A stretch of 61,700 bases of DNA from GCA-002712045 sp028112705 (GTDB taxonomy: Bacteria; Pseudomonadota; Alphaproteobacteria; Rhodobacterales; Rhodobacteraceae): assembly GCA_028112705.1 (NCBI GenBank), contig JAOGYN010000013.1, positions 1-61,700 of the forward strand, in the 5' to 3' direction. Shown here in pieces: positions 1 to 8,438 of this stretch; within the stretch, counting starts at the first letter, position 1; every line of letters starts with the position of its first letter. The position numbers and the translations under genes are program-made. The notes beneath the pieces were generated by a model. It worked only from the letters and a program-made list of their open reading frames with translations. It was not told the origin of the DNA and searched no databases.

Positions 1-731
1 CTAGAAAAGTCTTTTTTGTTCTCTGAACTTTGGTCAAAGTGCGTGTTCGCATTTATAACTTGGAATGCTTTTTTTAAATCACGTATTGAACGTGTGATTA
101 CAAATTCTTCTGCAATTCCTGCAAGGTGATTATTGAATTCTGGGCCACCGGGACTAGTTCCTCTTGAAGGTTTTAATCCCATTAATCCACAACAGGCGGA
201 TGGTATTCTTATTGAACCTGCGGCATCTGTAGCGTGAGCCATTGGCACTATTCCTGTTGCTACTGCTGAAGCAGCACCTCCTGAAGATCCCCCTGGTGAG
301 TATGCGTTATTCCATGGGTTTTGTGCTGGTTGCATCCCAGGAGGTTCAGAAGTTAGAGCTAAACCAAATTCTGGAACTGCGGTAAGACCAAATGTAATCA
401 AGCCTGATTTATGGAATCTAGAAAACAATTCACTCTCAGGTTTAGTTTTTTCCAATTTATTTTTTAAAGCTAATACGCCGCCGGAAGTTGTTAGATTGAA
501 TGATGATGAACCCAAATCTTTTCCAAGAAATGGTACGCCATGAAAACATCCTCTTTTATCTTTTGGTGTATCGTCAGCTTTTTTAGCGAGTGTCAAAGCA
601 TTTTCGGCATCTATCTCAACAATAGCGCCTAATTCTCTATATTTTTTTGCCTTTGAAATGGCATCTTCCATAGCTTGCAAAGCTGTGATTTTGCCGCCAG
701 CAATGTTGCTGGCGACTTGAGTTGCATCCAA
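1..731 (-). CDS. Amidase signature family hydrolase (3' end outside window)
   Basis: The frame is open from about 731 to the left edge of the window, so the C-terminal part is missing. Translation shows the amidase-signature core: the catalytic lysine in FLGKD, the glycine/serine stretch SPGGSSGGAA, and TDAAGSIRIP, which carries the nucleophilic serine. The family hydrolyses amides to acid plus ammonia. No ATG lies near the 5' end. A TAG stop is just upstream, and the best start is TTG at 731, behind AAAGAGAG. A later ATG at about 671 would cost some 20 residues. The gene begins 12 bases after the stop of the BMP binding-protein gene and is probably cotranscribed with it, which suggests that the imported compound is an amide or is turned into one. 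The substrate is unknown. Confidence 0.85.
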   Translation of the reverse strand, partial: MDATQVASNIAGGKITALQAMEDAISKAKKYRELGAIVEIDAENALTLAKKADDTPKDKRGCFHGVPFLGKDLGSSSFNLTTSGGVLALKNKLEKTKPESELFSRFHKSGLITFGLTAVPEFGLALTSEPPGMQPAQNPWNNAYSPGGSSGGAASAVATGIVPMAHATDAAGSIRIPSACCGLMGLKPSRGTSPGGPEFNNHLAGIAEEFVITRSIRDLKKAFQVINANTHFDQSSENKKDFS

Positions 732-742
732 AACAGCTCTCT

Positions 743-1726
743 TTATGCTGGTTCGCTATTATCAATTGGCACATCATATGTACCAGCTGCGATAGCAGCC
801 TGTCGTTTTTCCATTGCTGGAATTGCATCGGCTGGCACTTCATCCTGAACGTAAATCAATTCATTGCCACCATACTTCATAAATGAATATTCAGTATAAT
901 CTCGTCCCACTGCATTACCTGCATTCACATCTGCAACAATGGCTTCAATTGTTGGGCCATAGTTCCAAATCGCATTAGCAAAGACTGTTCCTGGGTACCT
1001 AGGTGTATAGTCAATTAGTGAGCCAATAGCTTTAATTCCGCGCTCTTTAGCGGCATCAGCTGTACCAATTCGCTCACCAAATAAGATATCGGCACCCGCA
1101 TCAATTTGTGCAATCGCTGCTTCTTTTGCTTTAGCTGGGTCAAACCATGCACCGATAAAGCCGTTTAAAAACTTAGCATCAGAGTTTACTTCTTTGACGC
1201 CAATACGGAATGCATTAATTAGTAGATTCACTTCTGGTATTGGATAACCACCAACAGATCCAAAAACTCCAGTTTTTGACATTTTCCCAGCAAGCATACC
1301 TGCTAGGTATGCAGCTTCGTGATTTCGCGTTCCAAACACTCCAAAATTGTCACCCTCTGGTCCGCCAGATGAACCCATTAAAAACGCAGTTTTTGGATAA
1401 TCTGCTGCAACATCTCGAGCCTGGTTTTCAACTGCATAACTTTCGCCCCATATTAATTGCGAACCATTTTCTGCATATTCTCTCATTGCTCTTGGATAAT
1501 CAGTTGGTGAAACTCCTTCTGAAAATTCGTATTCAATTAAACCTGCTTCTGCTGCTTGTTTAAATGCTAAATGTATTCGTGAATTCCAAGCATTCTCTAC
1601 TGGTGACATATGTACTCCCGCAACTTTTACAATTGCACCAGCTGATGCTGTTCGAAGATAGGCTGGTAGGGCTACCATTGCAGATGCACCGACCAGTAAT
1701 TGACGGCGTGATGTTAAAATTTTCAT
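743..1726 (-). CDS. BMP-family (PnrA/Med-like) ABC transporter substrate-binding protein
   Basis: The 327-residue protein matches the basic membrane protein family of periplasmic binding proteins, which usually bring nucleosides or related small molecules to ABC permeases. The N-terminus has a Tat-like signal: SRRQLL at residues 6-11, then a short hydrophobic stretch ending near AYLRTASA. Inside are the family-typical segments GVFGTRNHEAAYLAG and DAGADILFGERIG. Three in-frame ATGs sit close together. The one at 1726 is chosen because AAAGGA lies six bases upstream of it, while the outermost ATG at 1741 has no ribosome-binding site. No permease or ATPase for it is seen here; they may lie left of the window. 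The downstream amidase gene suggests uptake coupled to amide hydrolysis. Confidence 0.85.
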   Translation of the reverse strand: MKILTSRRQLLVGASAMVALPAYLRTASAGAIVKVAGVHMSPVENAWNSRIHLAFKQAAEAGLIEYEFSEGVSPTDYPRAMREYAENGSQLIWGESYAVENQARDVAADYPKTAFLMGSSGGPEGDNFGVFGTRNHEAAYLAGMLAGKMSKTGVFGSVGGYPIPEVNLLINAFRIGVKEVNSDAKFLNGFIGAWFDPAKAKEAAIAQIDAGADILFGERIGTADAAKERGIKAIGSLIDYTPRYPGTVFANAIWNYGPTIEAIVADVNAGNAVGRDYTEYSFMKYGGNELIYVQDEVPADAIPAMEKRQAAIAAGTYDVPIDNSEPA

Positions 1727-1741
1727 TTTCATTCCTTTCAT

Positions 1742-2414
1742 TAAATTATATTTTAGTGACAGCTTAAGTGTTAATTTAAATTAAATTTTTAGTGCAATTT
1801 TTGTAATTGCTAGAACTTTTTTAATTGTGAATGCCATGATAGCATTTATATAAATTGAAGTTCCCATACTCTTTTATACTTTGCTAAAAACTTTAATCAA
1901 GTTTTATATTAGTTAAATAATTTCGATTTATAAATCCAATTTATTAAGTAAAGGATTTTAATTTTGGCAAAAAACATTCTTGCGAAAGTAGATATTGTTA
2001 TAACAAATGTGTGAATACAAACGATGGATCCACAAAAGCTGTAAGCAACGTCAATAGCTATGAGAGGACTTAAGATTGTTGTTGGGTTAAGTTCTATGAA
2101 CATATTTACTGGCATTGTTTTTCTAAGATTTTAAATGCTTGATGGCTTAATCAAAAACAAACTTTGACAGACACCCTTGCGTCTTATACCGCTGTAGGTA
2201 CTTATGCAGAATTTGTAGAGAAAAAAGGGAATTTTAAGAACTGGTATGTTAGTAGATGTAGTAGTGTTATCGGAAAATTTAAAAACAAACAGTGATCGCA
2301 TAAAAAAAAGCAAAGGCTATGGTCATAATTTGTGATGGTGAGATTATTTTTTCACGGGAATAAAAATAGACACAAAAATTAATTTTTAATTTATTATTAT
2401 GAAGGGACAAAACT
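1742..2414. other. 673-bp gap with one possible gene remnant (2164-2295, + strand)
   Basis: This AT-rich stretch separates the leftward BMP gene from the rightward deaminase gene and must hold both promoters. A 43-codon open frame starts at TTG 2164 and ends at TGA 2295. Its peptide looks protein-like (TYAEFVEKKGNFKNWYVSR) but has no ATG, and a stop lies a few codons upstream of the TTG. It could be the tail of a decayed gene or a small protein with an unusual start. I recognise no family. The other short frames here have low-complexity, implausible translations. Confidence 0.3.
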
Positions 2415-2861
2415 ATGCTTAGCAAAATAGACACTCAAATGTTGCGTATTGCCTATGAAGAAGCAAAAGAAGGCTTTGAAGAGGGGGGCTGCCCAATTGG
2501 CTCTGTGCTTGAGCGAGCGGGTAAAGTGGTCGCCCAAGGCCGAAATCAACGTGTTCAAAAAGGAGATCCAATCGCACATGGAGAAATGGATGCTTTAAGA
2601 AAAGCTGGGCGTCAAAGTACATATCGCGATACAACACTCTATACTTCTCTTAGTCCCTGCATGATGTGTACTGGAACAATTATTCAATTTGGAATCCCAA
2701 GAGTGGTAATTGGAGAGGCCGTAAACTTTGGAGGTAATGAAGAATTGTTGCGTTCACGGGGTGTTGAAGTTATTATTGCTAACGATCAAGATTGTATTAA
2801 TCTAATGACCAAATTCATTGAGGAGAAGCCTGAGCTTTGGGCTGAAGATATAGCAGAGTAA
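2415..2861 (+). CDS. Cytosine deaminase-like (fungal Fcy1-type) zinc nucleoside deaminase
   Basis: The protein has 148 residues and a CDA-fold zinc site: HGE at residues 55-57 and SPCMMC with Cys82 and Cys85. Over most of its length it resembles yeast cytosine deaminase as I remember it: IAYEEAKEGFEEGGCPIG near the start, DTTLYTSLSPC in the middle, and a C-terminal LWAEDIAE whose Trp142 and Asp145 match the yeast substrate-pocket residues. The predicted reaction is cytosine to uracil plus ammonia. A related base such as isoguanine or creatinine is possible. The start follows an AAGGGAC ribosome-binding site. The gene stands alone, divergent from the binding-protein/amidase pair, and fits a nitrogen-salvage role. 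Confidence 0.85.
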   Translation: MLSKIDTQMLRIAYEEAKEGFEEGGCPIGSVLERAGKVVAQGRNQRVQKGDPIAHGEMDALRKAGRQSTYRDTTLYTSLSPCMMCTGTIIQFGIPRVVIGEAVNFGGNEELLRSRGVEVIIANDQDCINLMTKFIEEKPELWAEDIAE

Positions 2862-3113
2862 ATATTTATAGTGAACAAGATGGTTTTTTATTCTATTTAT
2901 TCGTTTTGTTGAAAATATTTCAAAGTATACATACATCGAATTTTGAATCAGATGTTGATGCATTCTTCCAAAAAGGGCTGCTGCAGCTTTTCATAATCAG
3001 ATGCTAGTGCTGGCAAACATCCTGATAAAAGCCAGATAAATGAAAACATTATTAATATTCGCATAATCATAATGTACACATATCTTAAAATTAATACTTT
3101 TAGAAGCTTTTAG

Positions 3114-4094
3114 TTAAACGCGGCCAACAAACTTGCAGGGTGCACCATTTTTTTTTGCTAGTACTGAAATCCAATCATATGCCATGTTAGCGGCGGCCAG
3201 TGCTGTAATTTCAGCATTATCATAAGCGGGTGAAACTTCTACAACGTCCATTCCGATAAGATTTAACGGTTCTAAACCTCTCACAAACTCCAAACCTTGC
3301 CAGCTTGCAAGACCTCCACTGACTGGAGTTCCAGTGCCTGGTGCGTAAGCTGGATCAAGTCCATCTATATCGAATGAAAGATAAACTGGTGATGTCTTGG
3401 CTCGTGTCACTGCAATGTCTATAGCTGCTTGTATACCATTTCTATGTATCCACGGACTTGTCAGAATTTCAAAACCATAGTCAGTGTCATTATAAGTTCT
3501 AAGGCCGATTTGACTCGATTTTGTAACGTCAATAATTCCTTCGTCTGCAGCTCTTGCAAACATTGTACCATGATCAAATCGCATACCGTCATCGCTCCAA
3601 GTGTCGCAATGAGCGTCAAATTGAATTAGTGTTATAGGACCATATTTTTTTGCGTGAGCCTTTAATAGTGGATACGTTATTGAATGGTCTCCACCTAAAC
3701 TAACCATTTTTGCATTTGATCTTAAAATTCTATCAGCGTGTTGTTCTATTGTATCAAACACACTTGCCGGTTGATGTGAATCAATTTCGCAATCTCCATA
3801 ATCAATGACTGACAAATGCCTAAATGGTTCGAATCCGTAGGGAAAGTGAGGCAACTCTGCCAATTGTGATGAGGCTGCTCGGATGGCTCTGGGTCCAAAG
3901 CGCGTGCCTGGCCTATTTGTGACGGCATTGTCATAGGGAATGCCACTCACAACAATATCAATACTTTCTAAATCACGGCTGTAACGTCTTCTGCAAAAGC
4001 TCAGTGCACCAGAATAGGTGAATTCATGCATCAATTCCTTATCATCTTCCAATCGAAATGCACCATCACCTTGTTTTTCAGCTTTTATTACCAT
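3114..4094 (-). CDS. speB: Agmatinase/arginase-family ureohydrolase
   Basis: The protein has 326 residues, usual for SpeB-type ureohydrolases. The binuclear manganese ligands are visible: GGDHS (His137), DAHCD (Asp160, His162, Asp164) and SFDIDGLDP (Asp242, Asp244). The family hydrolyses guanidino compounds to urea and an amine. Agmatine is the textbook substrate, but marine bacteria carry several paralogues acting on guanidinobutyrate, guanidinopropionate or similar molecules, so the gene symbol is only a family label. The start ATG is followed by a poorly conserved tail of about 45 residues before the ureohydrolase fold. The gene stands alone, with a small membrane-protein gene upstream on the same strand. 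Confidence 0.85.
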   Translation of the reverse strand: MVIKAEKQGDGAFRLEDDKELMHEFTYSGALSFCRRRYSRDLESIDIVVSGIPYDNAVTNRPGTRFGPRAIRAASSQLAELPHFPYGFEPFRHLSVIDYGDCEIDSHQPASVFDTIEQHADRILRSNAKMVSLGGDHSITYPLLKAHAKKYGPITLIQFDAHCDTWSDDGMRFDHGTMFARAADEGIIDVTKSSQIGLRTYNDTDYGFEILTSPWIHRNGIQAAIDIAVTRAKTSPVYLSFDIDGLDPAYAPGTGTPVSGGLASWQGLEFVRGLEPLNLIGMDVVEVSPAYDNAEITALAAANMAYDWISVLAKKNGAPCKFVGRV

Positions 4095-4123
4095 TTTTTT
4101 ATCCTCTGGATCTGCTTTTAAAT

Positions 4124-4423
4124 TTATTCAATATTAAGTTTTTTTTGAGCAAATTTATTAAGTTTTTCGGTGTCATTTAAAGTCCATCCATTAACTATTA
4201 AGCGGGTAGAGTACTGTTTATTATACAGAAAAGGCATAATCAATTGGAAAATACCAAATGTTACGAATGAAAGTATAAGGTGCAAGACCCCTATACCAAT
4301 TTCACCACGGAAGATTGGTACAAAAAAACCAAAGAAAAAATACGTCCAAGAATATCCAACGAAGCTTGATTTTTTTATGCCTGATGAGGAGTGAATTAAG
4401 TTAATTTTTTTTTGCACGCCCAT
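4124..4423 (-). CDS. Small membrane protein, HrgC/DUF2628-like
   Basis: A 99-residue protein with a central hydrophobic part of about 55 residues that can form two membrane helices. It contains YSWTYFFFGFFVPIFRGE, then FGIFQLIMPFLYNKQYS. That arrangement (Y-SWTYFFFGFFVPLFRG, later F-YNK-Y) is typical of the HrgC/DUF2628 group of small inner-membrane proteins, whose role is not established. The last 25 residues (GWTLNDTEKLNKFAQKKL) are polar. It lies 29 bases upstream of the agmatinase-family gene on the same strand. The family match rests on memory of the motif, so the function is left open. Confidence 0.6.
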   Translation of the reverse strand: MGVQKKINLIHSSSGIKKSSFVGYSWTYFFFGFFVPIFRGEIGIGVLHLILSFVTFGIFQLIMPFLYNKQYSTRLIVNGWTLNDTEKLNKFAQKKLNIE

Positions 4424-4625
4424 GAATATACAGCCAATTATTAGTGGTGCAAAAAATAAAATTATGTAAACAAATTGAATAATTGCATAATCCTTTTATA
4501 AATTTATCTTTTTGATTCTCAAAAGAGAAGAACCATAGGTTAATAAAATTGCAAGTTGGAATTCATTAAGAATGAATTTTTTAACTAAATTTTTTCAGAT
4601 AAATTTTAAATTACATTTGAAGCTT

Positions 4626-4699
4626 TGGAGCGGGCGGCGAGAATCGAACTCGCGTCATTAGCTTGGAAGGCTAAGGTCTTACCACTACACAACGCCCGC
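4626..4699 (-). tRNA. tRNA-Gly (TCC)
   Basis: On the minus strand, acceptor arm GCGGGCG pairs with CGCCCGC, followed by discriminator U and an encoded CCA. The anticodon arm is TTAGC-CTTCCAA-GCTAA, giving anticodon TCC, and the T arm contains GTTCGATTC. The length is 74 bases including CCA. All stems close without mismatches that I can see. Confidence 0.95.
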
Positions 4700-4772
4700 A
4701 TAGAGAGCCATCGTCTTATTTAAACAACAATTGAAGGTCAAGTGGCAGTTTACCAACCTCTTAGGAAAAATG

Positions 4773-5537
4773 CTAGGTAAGCCCTTTAAGGAAAGCTTTT
4801 ATTATAGTATTTATTTTCTCTGGTTTGTCTAATTGCATCATGTGGCCGCAGTTATCAATCAAATGATAACTTGAATTTTTTATTTTTTCGGACATTTTTT
4901 TCATCGTACGAGCTGGTGCAGCTTGATCTAGAGAGGCGGCAATTAAACAACAAGGTTGCTCAATAAAAGAAATTTCTGTTCTCCGGTTGAAAGTAGTCAA
5001 ACATTCTAAAGCCAAACGATATTCATTGGTACTGATTTTTCCCATAGCTTCAATAGATCTCGTAATATATTCTTGATTTGCATCTTCAGAAAACATTAAC
5101 GGTACATTATATTGAGCAACTTCTTTCATTGTATGACCTTCAGAAAGCGGTCTTAATCTAGAACTTAAAAATGAATTTTTGAAACTATCATCTTTACCAC
5201 CAAATGCACTTGTTGCTCCTAATAAACTTATTGATTTTATTCGATCTGGATTAATTAATGCCATTTCGAGGGCAATCATTCCACCCATAGAATGTCCAAC
5301 CACGTGGCATGATTTAATATCAAGGGAATCTAGTAACTGAAAACCAGATTTTGCTAAATTATTAAAATTCATTGCTTTAGACGATGTGGTTCCAAGATTG
5401 GGCATATTCCAGGCAACGACATTAAATTCATCTGATAGTTCATGAAGTTGAGGTTCGAAACTTTCAGAGTTTAATCCTAGTCCGTGCAAACATAAAATTG
5501 TTGGCCCGTTCCCTTTTGATAAATAAGATATCGAAAT
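4773..5537 (-). CDS. Alpha/beta-fold hydrolase with apparent ATT start codon
   Basis: The protein has a complete alpha/beta-hydrolase set: oxyanion-loop HGLG, nucleophile elbow GHSMGG (Ser about residue 83) and a late catalytic histidine in NCGHMMQLDKPE. The only ordinary start codon in frame is a TTG that encodes the residue just before the HG motif, which would remove the first strands of the fold. Reading further upstream gives a normal N-terminus (ISISYLSKGNGPTILCLHG) beginning at ATT 5537, eight bases after a perfect AAGGAG, with a TAA stop directly before it. The ATT start is therefore preferred, though a sequence error (ATG to ATT) cannot be excluded. Enzymes of this shape include enol-lactonases and esterases. 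The substrate is unknown. Confidence 0.75.
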   Translation of the reverse strand: MSISYLSKGNGPTILCLHGLGLNSESFEPQLHELSDEFNVVAWNMPNLGTTSSKAMNFNNLAKSGFQLLDSLDIKSCHVVGHSMGGMIALEMALINPDRIKSISLLGATSAFGGKDDSFKNSFLSSRLRPLSEGHTMKEVAQYNVPLMFSEDANQEYITRSIEAMGKISTNEYRLALECLTTFNRRTEISFIEQPCCLIAASLDQAAPARTMKKMSEKIKNSSYHLIDNCGHMMQLDKPEKINTIIKAFLKGLT

Positions 5538-5778
5538 TTATTTTCTCCTTAGACTGTATTTGGACTGCTAGTTAAGGATAAAGCGGATTAAAATCAAATT
5601 ATTTAATTACTGAAAAAAATTAACAATGATATGTAATAAATTTGTACTTAGTTGAATAAAATTCAATTTGATATTTTCTTTCATATAGAAGTTGATATAG
5701 AGTTTGCTGGCAATATAGAAATTAATATTGATTTGGTTGATGGATGTTTGCTAGAAATAGTATTTTGGGAGAAAAGCT

Positions 5779-7680
5779 ATGAACTATACGGTTGCTACAC
5801 TTGCTGACACTGCTAAAATTGAAGCTGAAATGGATGTGTCAAAACGCTGGGAAGAAAAAACAGTGTATGAACAGCTTCGTAAGACAGCAAAAAAGTTTCC
5901 AAATAGGCCGGCAGTAAGTTTCCAATTAAAGTCTGGATTCAAAGATAAAGCAACGACGTTAAATTGGGATAATTTATTAAAAAAAGTAACTCAAGCTGCA
6001 AATCTTTTTAGATCTTTGGGCATCGAGCAAAACGATGTAGTTGCTTATTTGCTTCCAACAAGTCACGAGACATTGATAACTCTAATGGGTGGGATGACTG
6101 CGGGTATTGTTGCGCCAATAAATCCAACGCTAGAACCTTCTCAGATTGCTGCATTGTTGCGTGAAACTGGGGCAAAGGTCTTGGTAACAATACGCGCATT
6201 TCCAAAGTCAGATGTTGCCCAGTTAGCAGCTGAAGCAGTTTTGCAAGCTCCTAATGTAAAAACTGTGGTTGAAATTGATTTGCTTCCTCATTTAAGCCCG
6301 CCGCTATCATGGATAGTTCCATTAATAAGACCGAAAAATCCAATTAACCATTCTGCAAATATAATAGAATTTAATTCTGCACTAAGTGGCATGAGATCAG
6401 ATGAATTGGATTTTAAAGAGGGCCAAGAAGATCATTATTGTGCATATTTTCATACTGGTGGTACTACTGGAATGCCAAAAATTGCGCAACACCGACATTC
6501 TGGTGTTTTGTACAATGGGTGGTTGGGAGACGCCGTATTGTACACAGAAAAAGATGTATTACTCTGTCCTTTGCCACTATTTCACGTTTTTGCAGCTTAC
6601 CCAATATGGGCTGGATGTTTAGTATCAGGAGCCCATATGGTTTTACCCACACCAGCAGGATATCGTGGAGATGGGGTGTTTGATGATTTCTGGAAACTAA
6701 TAGAGCGTTGGGAAGCCACATTCATGGTTACTGTTCCAACGGCTGCTTCTCAGTTACTACAAAGACCAGTCAACGCGGATATTTCATCCTTAAATGCGGC
6801 TTTTTGTGGATCTGCTCCAATGCCAGTAGAATTATTTAAACGTTTCCAAGAGGTGACAGGTGTTGAGATAATCGAAGGCTATGGCCTTACAGAAGCAACG
6901 TGCTTAGTTAGCTGTAATCCTAAAGATGGCCTACGTAAGGTGGGCTCAATCGGTATTCCTTTACCATACACTAAAGTGCGTATCCTTGATTGTCAGGAAA
7001 ATGGTGAAATAATACGTGAAATGGAAATAGATGAGATTGGTGAGATTTGTATTTCCAATGCTGGCATCAATGTCGGTGAAACTTATACAGAAAAAGCAAA
7101 AAATGCTGGGCTTTATGCTGATAAGGTATTTTTCAGAACGGGTGACTTAGGTAGAATTGATGAAGATGGTTACCTTTGGATTACAGGGAGAGCCAAGGAT
7201 TTGATTATTCGTAGTGGCCACAATATTGACCCAGCGTTAATCGAAGAGGCGTTAGCTGGACATCCCTCTATTGCGATGGCTGGAGCGATAGGGCAGCCTG
7301 ACGAAAAAACTGGAGAAATGCCGTGTGCTTATGTAGAATTAAATGCTGGTGCTTCCGTAACGATAGAAGAACTATTTGAATTTTCGAATAAGCATGTTCC
7401 AGAACGAGCGGCACGTCCAAAATATATTGAGATTATAGATGAGCTTCCTAAAACAGCAGTTGGCAAAATATTCAAACCTCAGTTAAGAAAACTTGCAATC
7501 AAGAGAGTATATGATGAAAAACTTCTTGAGGATGGTCTAGATGTAACTGTTAAGGAAGTGCTTGAAGATAAAAAGCTTGGTTTAACTGCGCATTTGAACA
7601 AAGCAACATATGATATTGATGATATGCTAATAAAAAAATCTTTAGGTAACTTCATAAGGCCTTGGACTTGGTCTGAATAA
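5779..7680 (+). CDS. Acyl-CoA synthetase, AMP-forming (ANL superfamily)
   Basis: The 633-residue protein activates a carboxylic acid to acyl-AMP and then acyl-CoA. The P-loop-like motif HTGGTTGMPKIA is at about 225-236, the GYGLTEA motif near residue 378, the hinge FRTGDLGRIDEDGYLWITGR near 455, and the C-terminal PKTAVGKIF holds the catalytic lysine. The length and the non-canonical P-loop suit a medium- or long-chain or aryl acyl-CoA synthetase rather than acetyl-CoA synthetase. A good GGGAGAA ribosome-binding site precedes the ATG. It is a single-gene unit, and nothing around it indicates the substrate. Confidence 0.85.
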   Translation: MNYTVATLADTAKIEAEMDVSKRWEEKTVYEQLRKTAKKFPNRPAVSFQLKSGFKDKATTLNWDNLLKKVTQAANLFRSLGIEQNDVVAYLLPTSHETLITLMGGMTAGIVAPINPTLEPSQIAALLRETGAKVLVTIRAFPKSDVAQLAAEAVLQAPNVKTVVEIDLLPHLSPPLSWIVPLIRPKNPINHSANIIEFNSALSGMRSDELDFKEGQEDHYCAYFHTGGTTGMPKIAQHRHSGVLYNGWLGDAVLYTEKDVLLCPLPLFHVFAAYPIWAGCLVSGAHMVLPTPAGYRGDGVFDDFWKLIERWEATFMVTVPTAASQLLQRPVNADISSLNAAFCGSAPMPVELFKRFQEVTGVEIIEGYGLTEATCLVSCNPKDGLRKVGSIGIPLPYTKVRILDCQENGEIIREMEIDEIGEICISNAGINVGETYTEKAKNAGLYADKVFFRTGDLGRIDEDGYLWITGRAKDLIIRSGHNIDPALIEEALAGHPSIAMAGAIGQPDEKTGEMPCAYVELNAGASVTIEELFEFSNKHVPERAARPKYIEIIDELPKTAVGKIFKPQLRKLAIKRVYDEKLLEDGLDVTVKEVLEDKKLGLTAHLNKATYDIDDMLIKKSLGNFIRPWTWSE

Positions 7681-7915
7681 TTGACGTAGCTTTATTCACT
7701 CTTTGTTTTGTACATTCTTAGTTTGAAACTGGGGTTTAATGCCTCCGTTTTTTGTGATACGTGATTGTTTAAAGCAGAAAGAGTGACATTAATAATTTAG
7801 GCAAATATGAATTAAAATAATAATCTGTATTAAAAAATAATATGATGTCAACTTTTAAAAATTAAATTAATTTGTAACTATTAAACCTTCATGGTTTGTT
7901 TAAGGAATGGGAAAT

Positions 7916-8416
7916 ATGAGTAGTAATGATTTTGTTGTAGATCAGTTTGTTGTGTACCCTTCTCACGGAGTCGGGAAAATTACGGCAATAGAGGAGCAAG
8001 AAATTGCTGGTATATCTATGGAGTTATTTGTAATTGATTTTGCAAAAGATAAAATGACCTTACGCGTTCCTACTGCCAAAGGCAGCTCTGTTGGGATGCG
8101 AAGTTTGGCTAGCCCAGAATTGGTTTCTAAGGCAATGTCTACTCTTAGAGGTCGAGCTAGGGTCAAACGAGCAATGTGGTCACGTCGAGCGCAAGAGTAC
8201 GAGCAGAAAATAAATTCAGGAGATTTGATTGCAATAGCAGAAGTAGTACGCGATTTGCATCGCAAGGACGATCAACGAGAGCAATCCTATTCAGAAAGAC
8301 AACTTTATGAAGCTGCACTTGAAAGATTAACACGTGAGATCGCAGCAGTTGATCGAGCTGAGGAGGGTGTGGCTCAAACAAAGATAGAGGAGGTTTTGAC
8401 TTCTCGAGGAGCTTAA
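7916..8416 (+). CDS. carD: CarD/CdnL-type RNA polymerase-binding regulator
   Basis: The protein has 166 residues. The N-terminal Tudor-like RNA-polymerase interaction domain is clear (FVVDQFVVYPSHGVGKI, then LRVPTAKGSSVGMRSL), followed by a helical DNA-binding C-terminal half with RGRARVKRAMWSRRAQEYE. Alphaproteobacterial CarD/CdnL stabilises open promoter complexes, especially at ribosomal promoters, and the length is typical. An upstream in-frame ATG at 7907 sits on top of the AAGGA ribosome-binding site, so the second ATG at 7916 is taken. The gene ends in a perfect AT-rich inverted repeat shared with the convergent cobS. Confidence 0.92.
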   Translation: MSSNDFVVDQFVVYPSHGVGKITAIEEQEIAGISMELFVIDFAKDKMTLRVPTAKGSSVGMRSLASPELVSKAMSTLRGRARVKRAMWSRRAQEYEQKINSGDLIAIAEVVRDLHRKDDQREQSYSERQLYEAALERLTREIAAVDRAEEGVAQTKIEEVLTSRGA

Positions 8417-8438
8417 TAAACTAAAATTTAGTTTATTA
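8414..8438. terminator. Bidirectional AT-rich stem-loop between carD and cobS
   Basis: Perfect 12-base arms (TAATAAACTAAA and its complement) are separated by one base. The stop codons of both convergent genes lie in or beside the structure. It is AT-only apart from one pair per arm and is flanked by A and T runs on both strands, so it can serve as a terminator in either direction. Confidence 0.6.

Noticed and set aside
1909..2115. 68-codon ORF on the minus strand
   Set aside because: Low-complexity hydrophobic translation, no ribosome-binding site and no recognisable family.
2131..2313. 60-codon ORF on the minus strand
   Set aside because: It is the antisense of a more protein-like plus-strand frame and has implausible composition.
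2920..2935. GTATAC-containing sequence as a fourth GntR site
   Set aside because: Only the six-base core is shared, without the CTG/CAG arms, and it lies between unrelated convergent genes.
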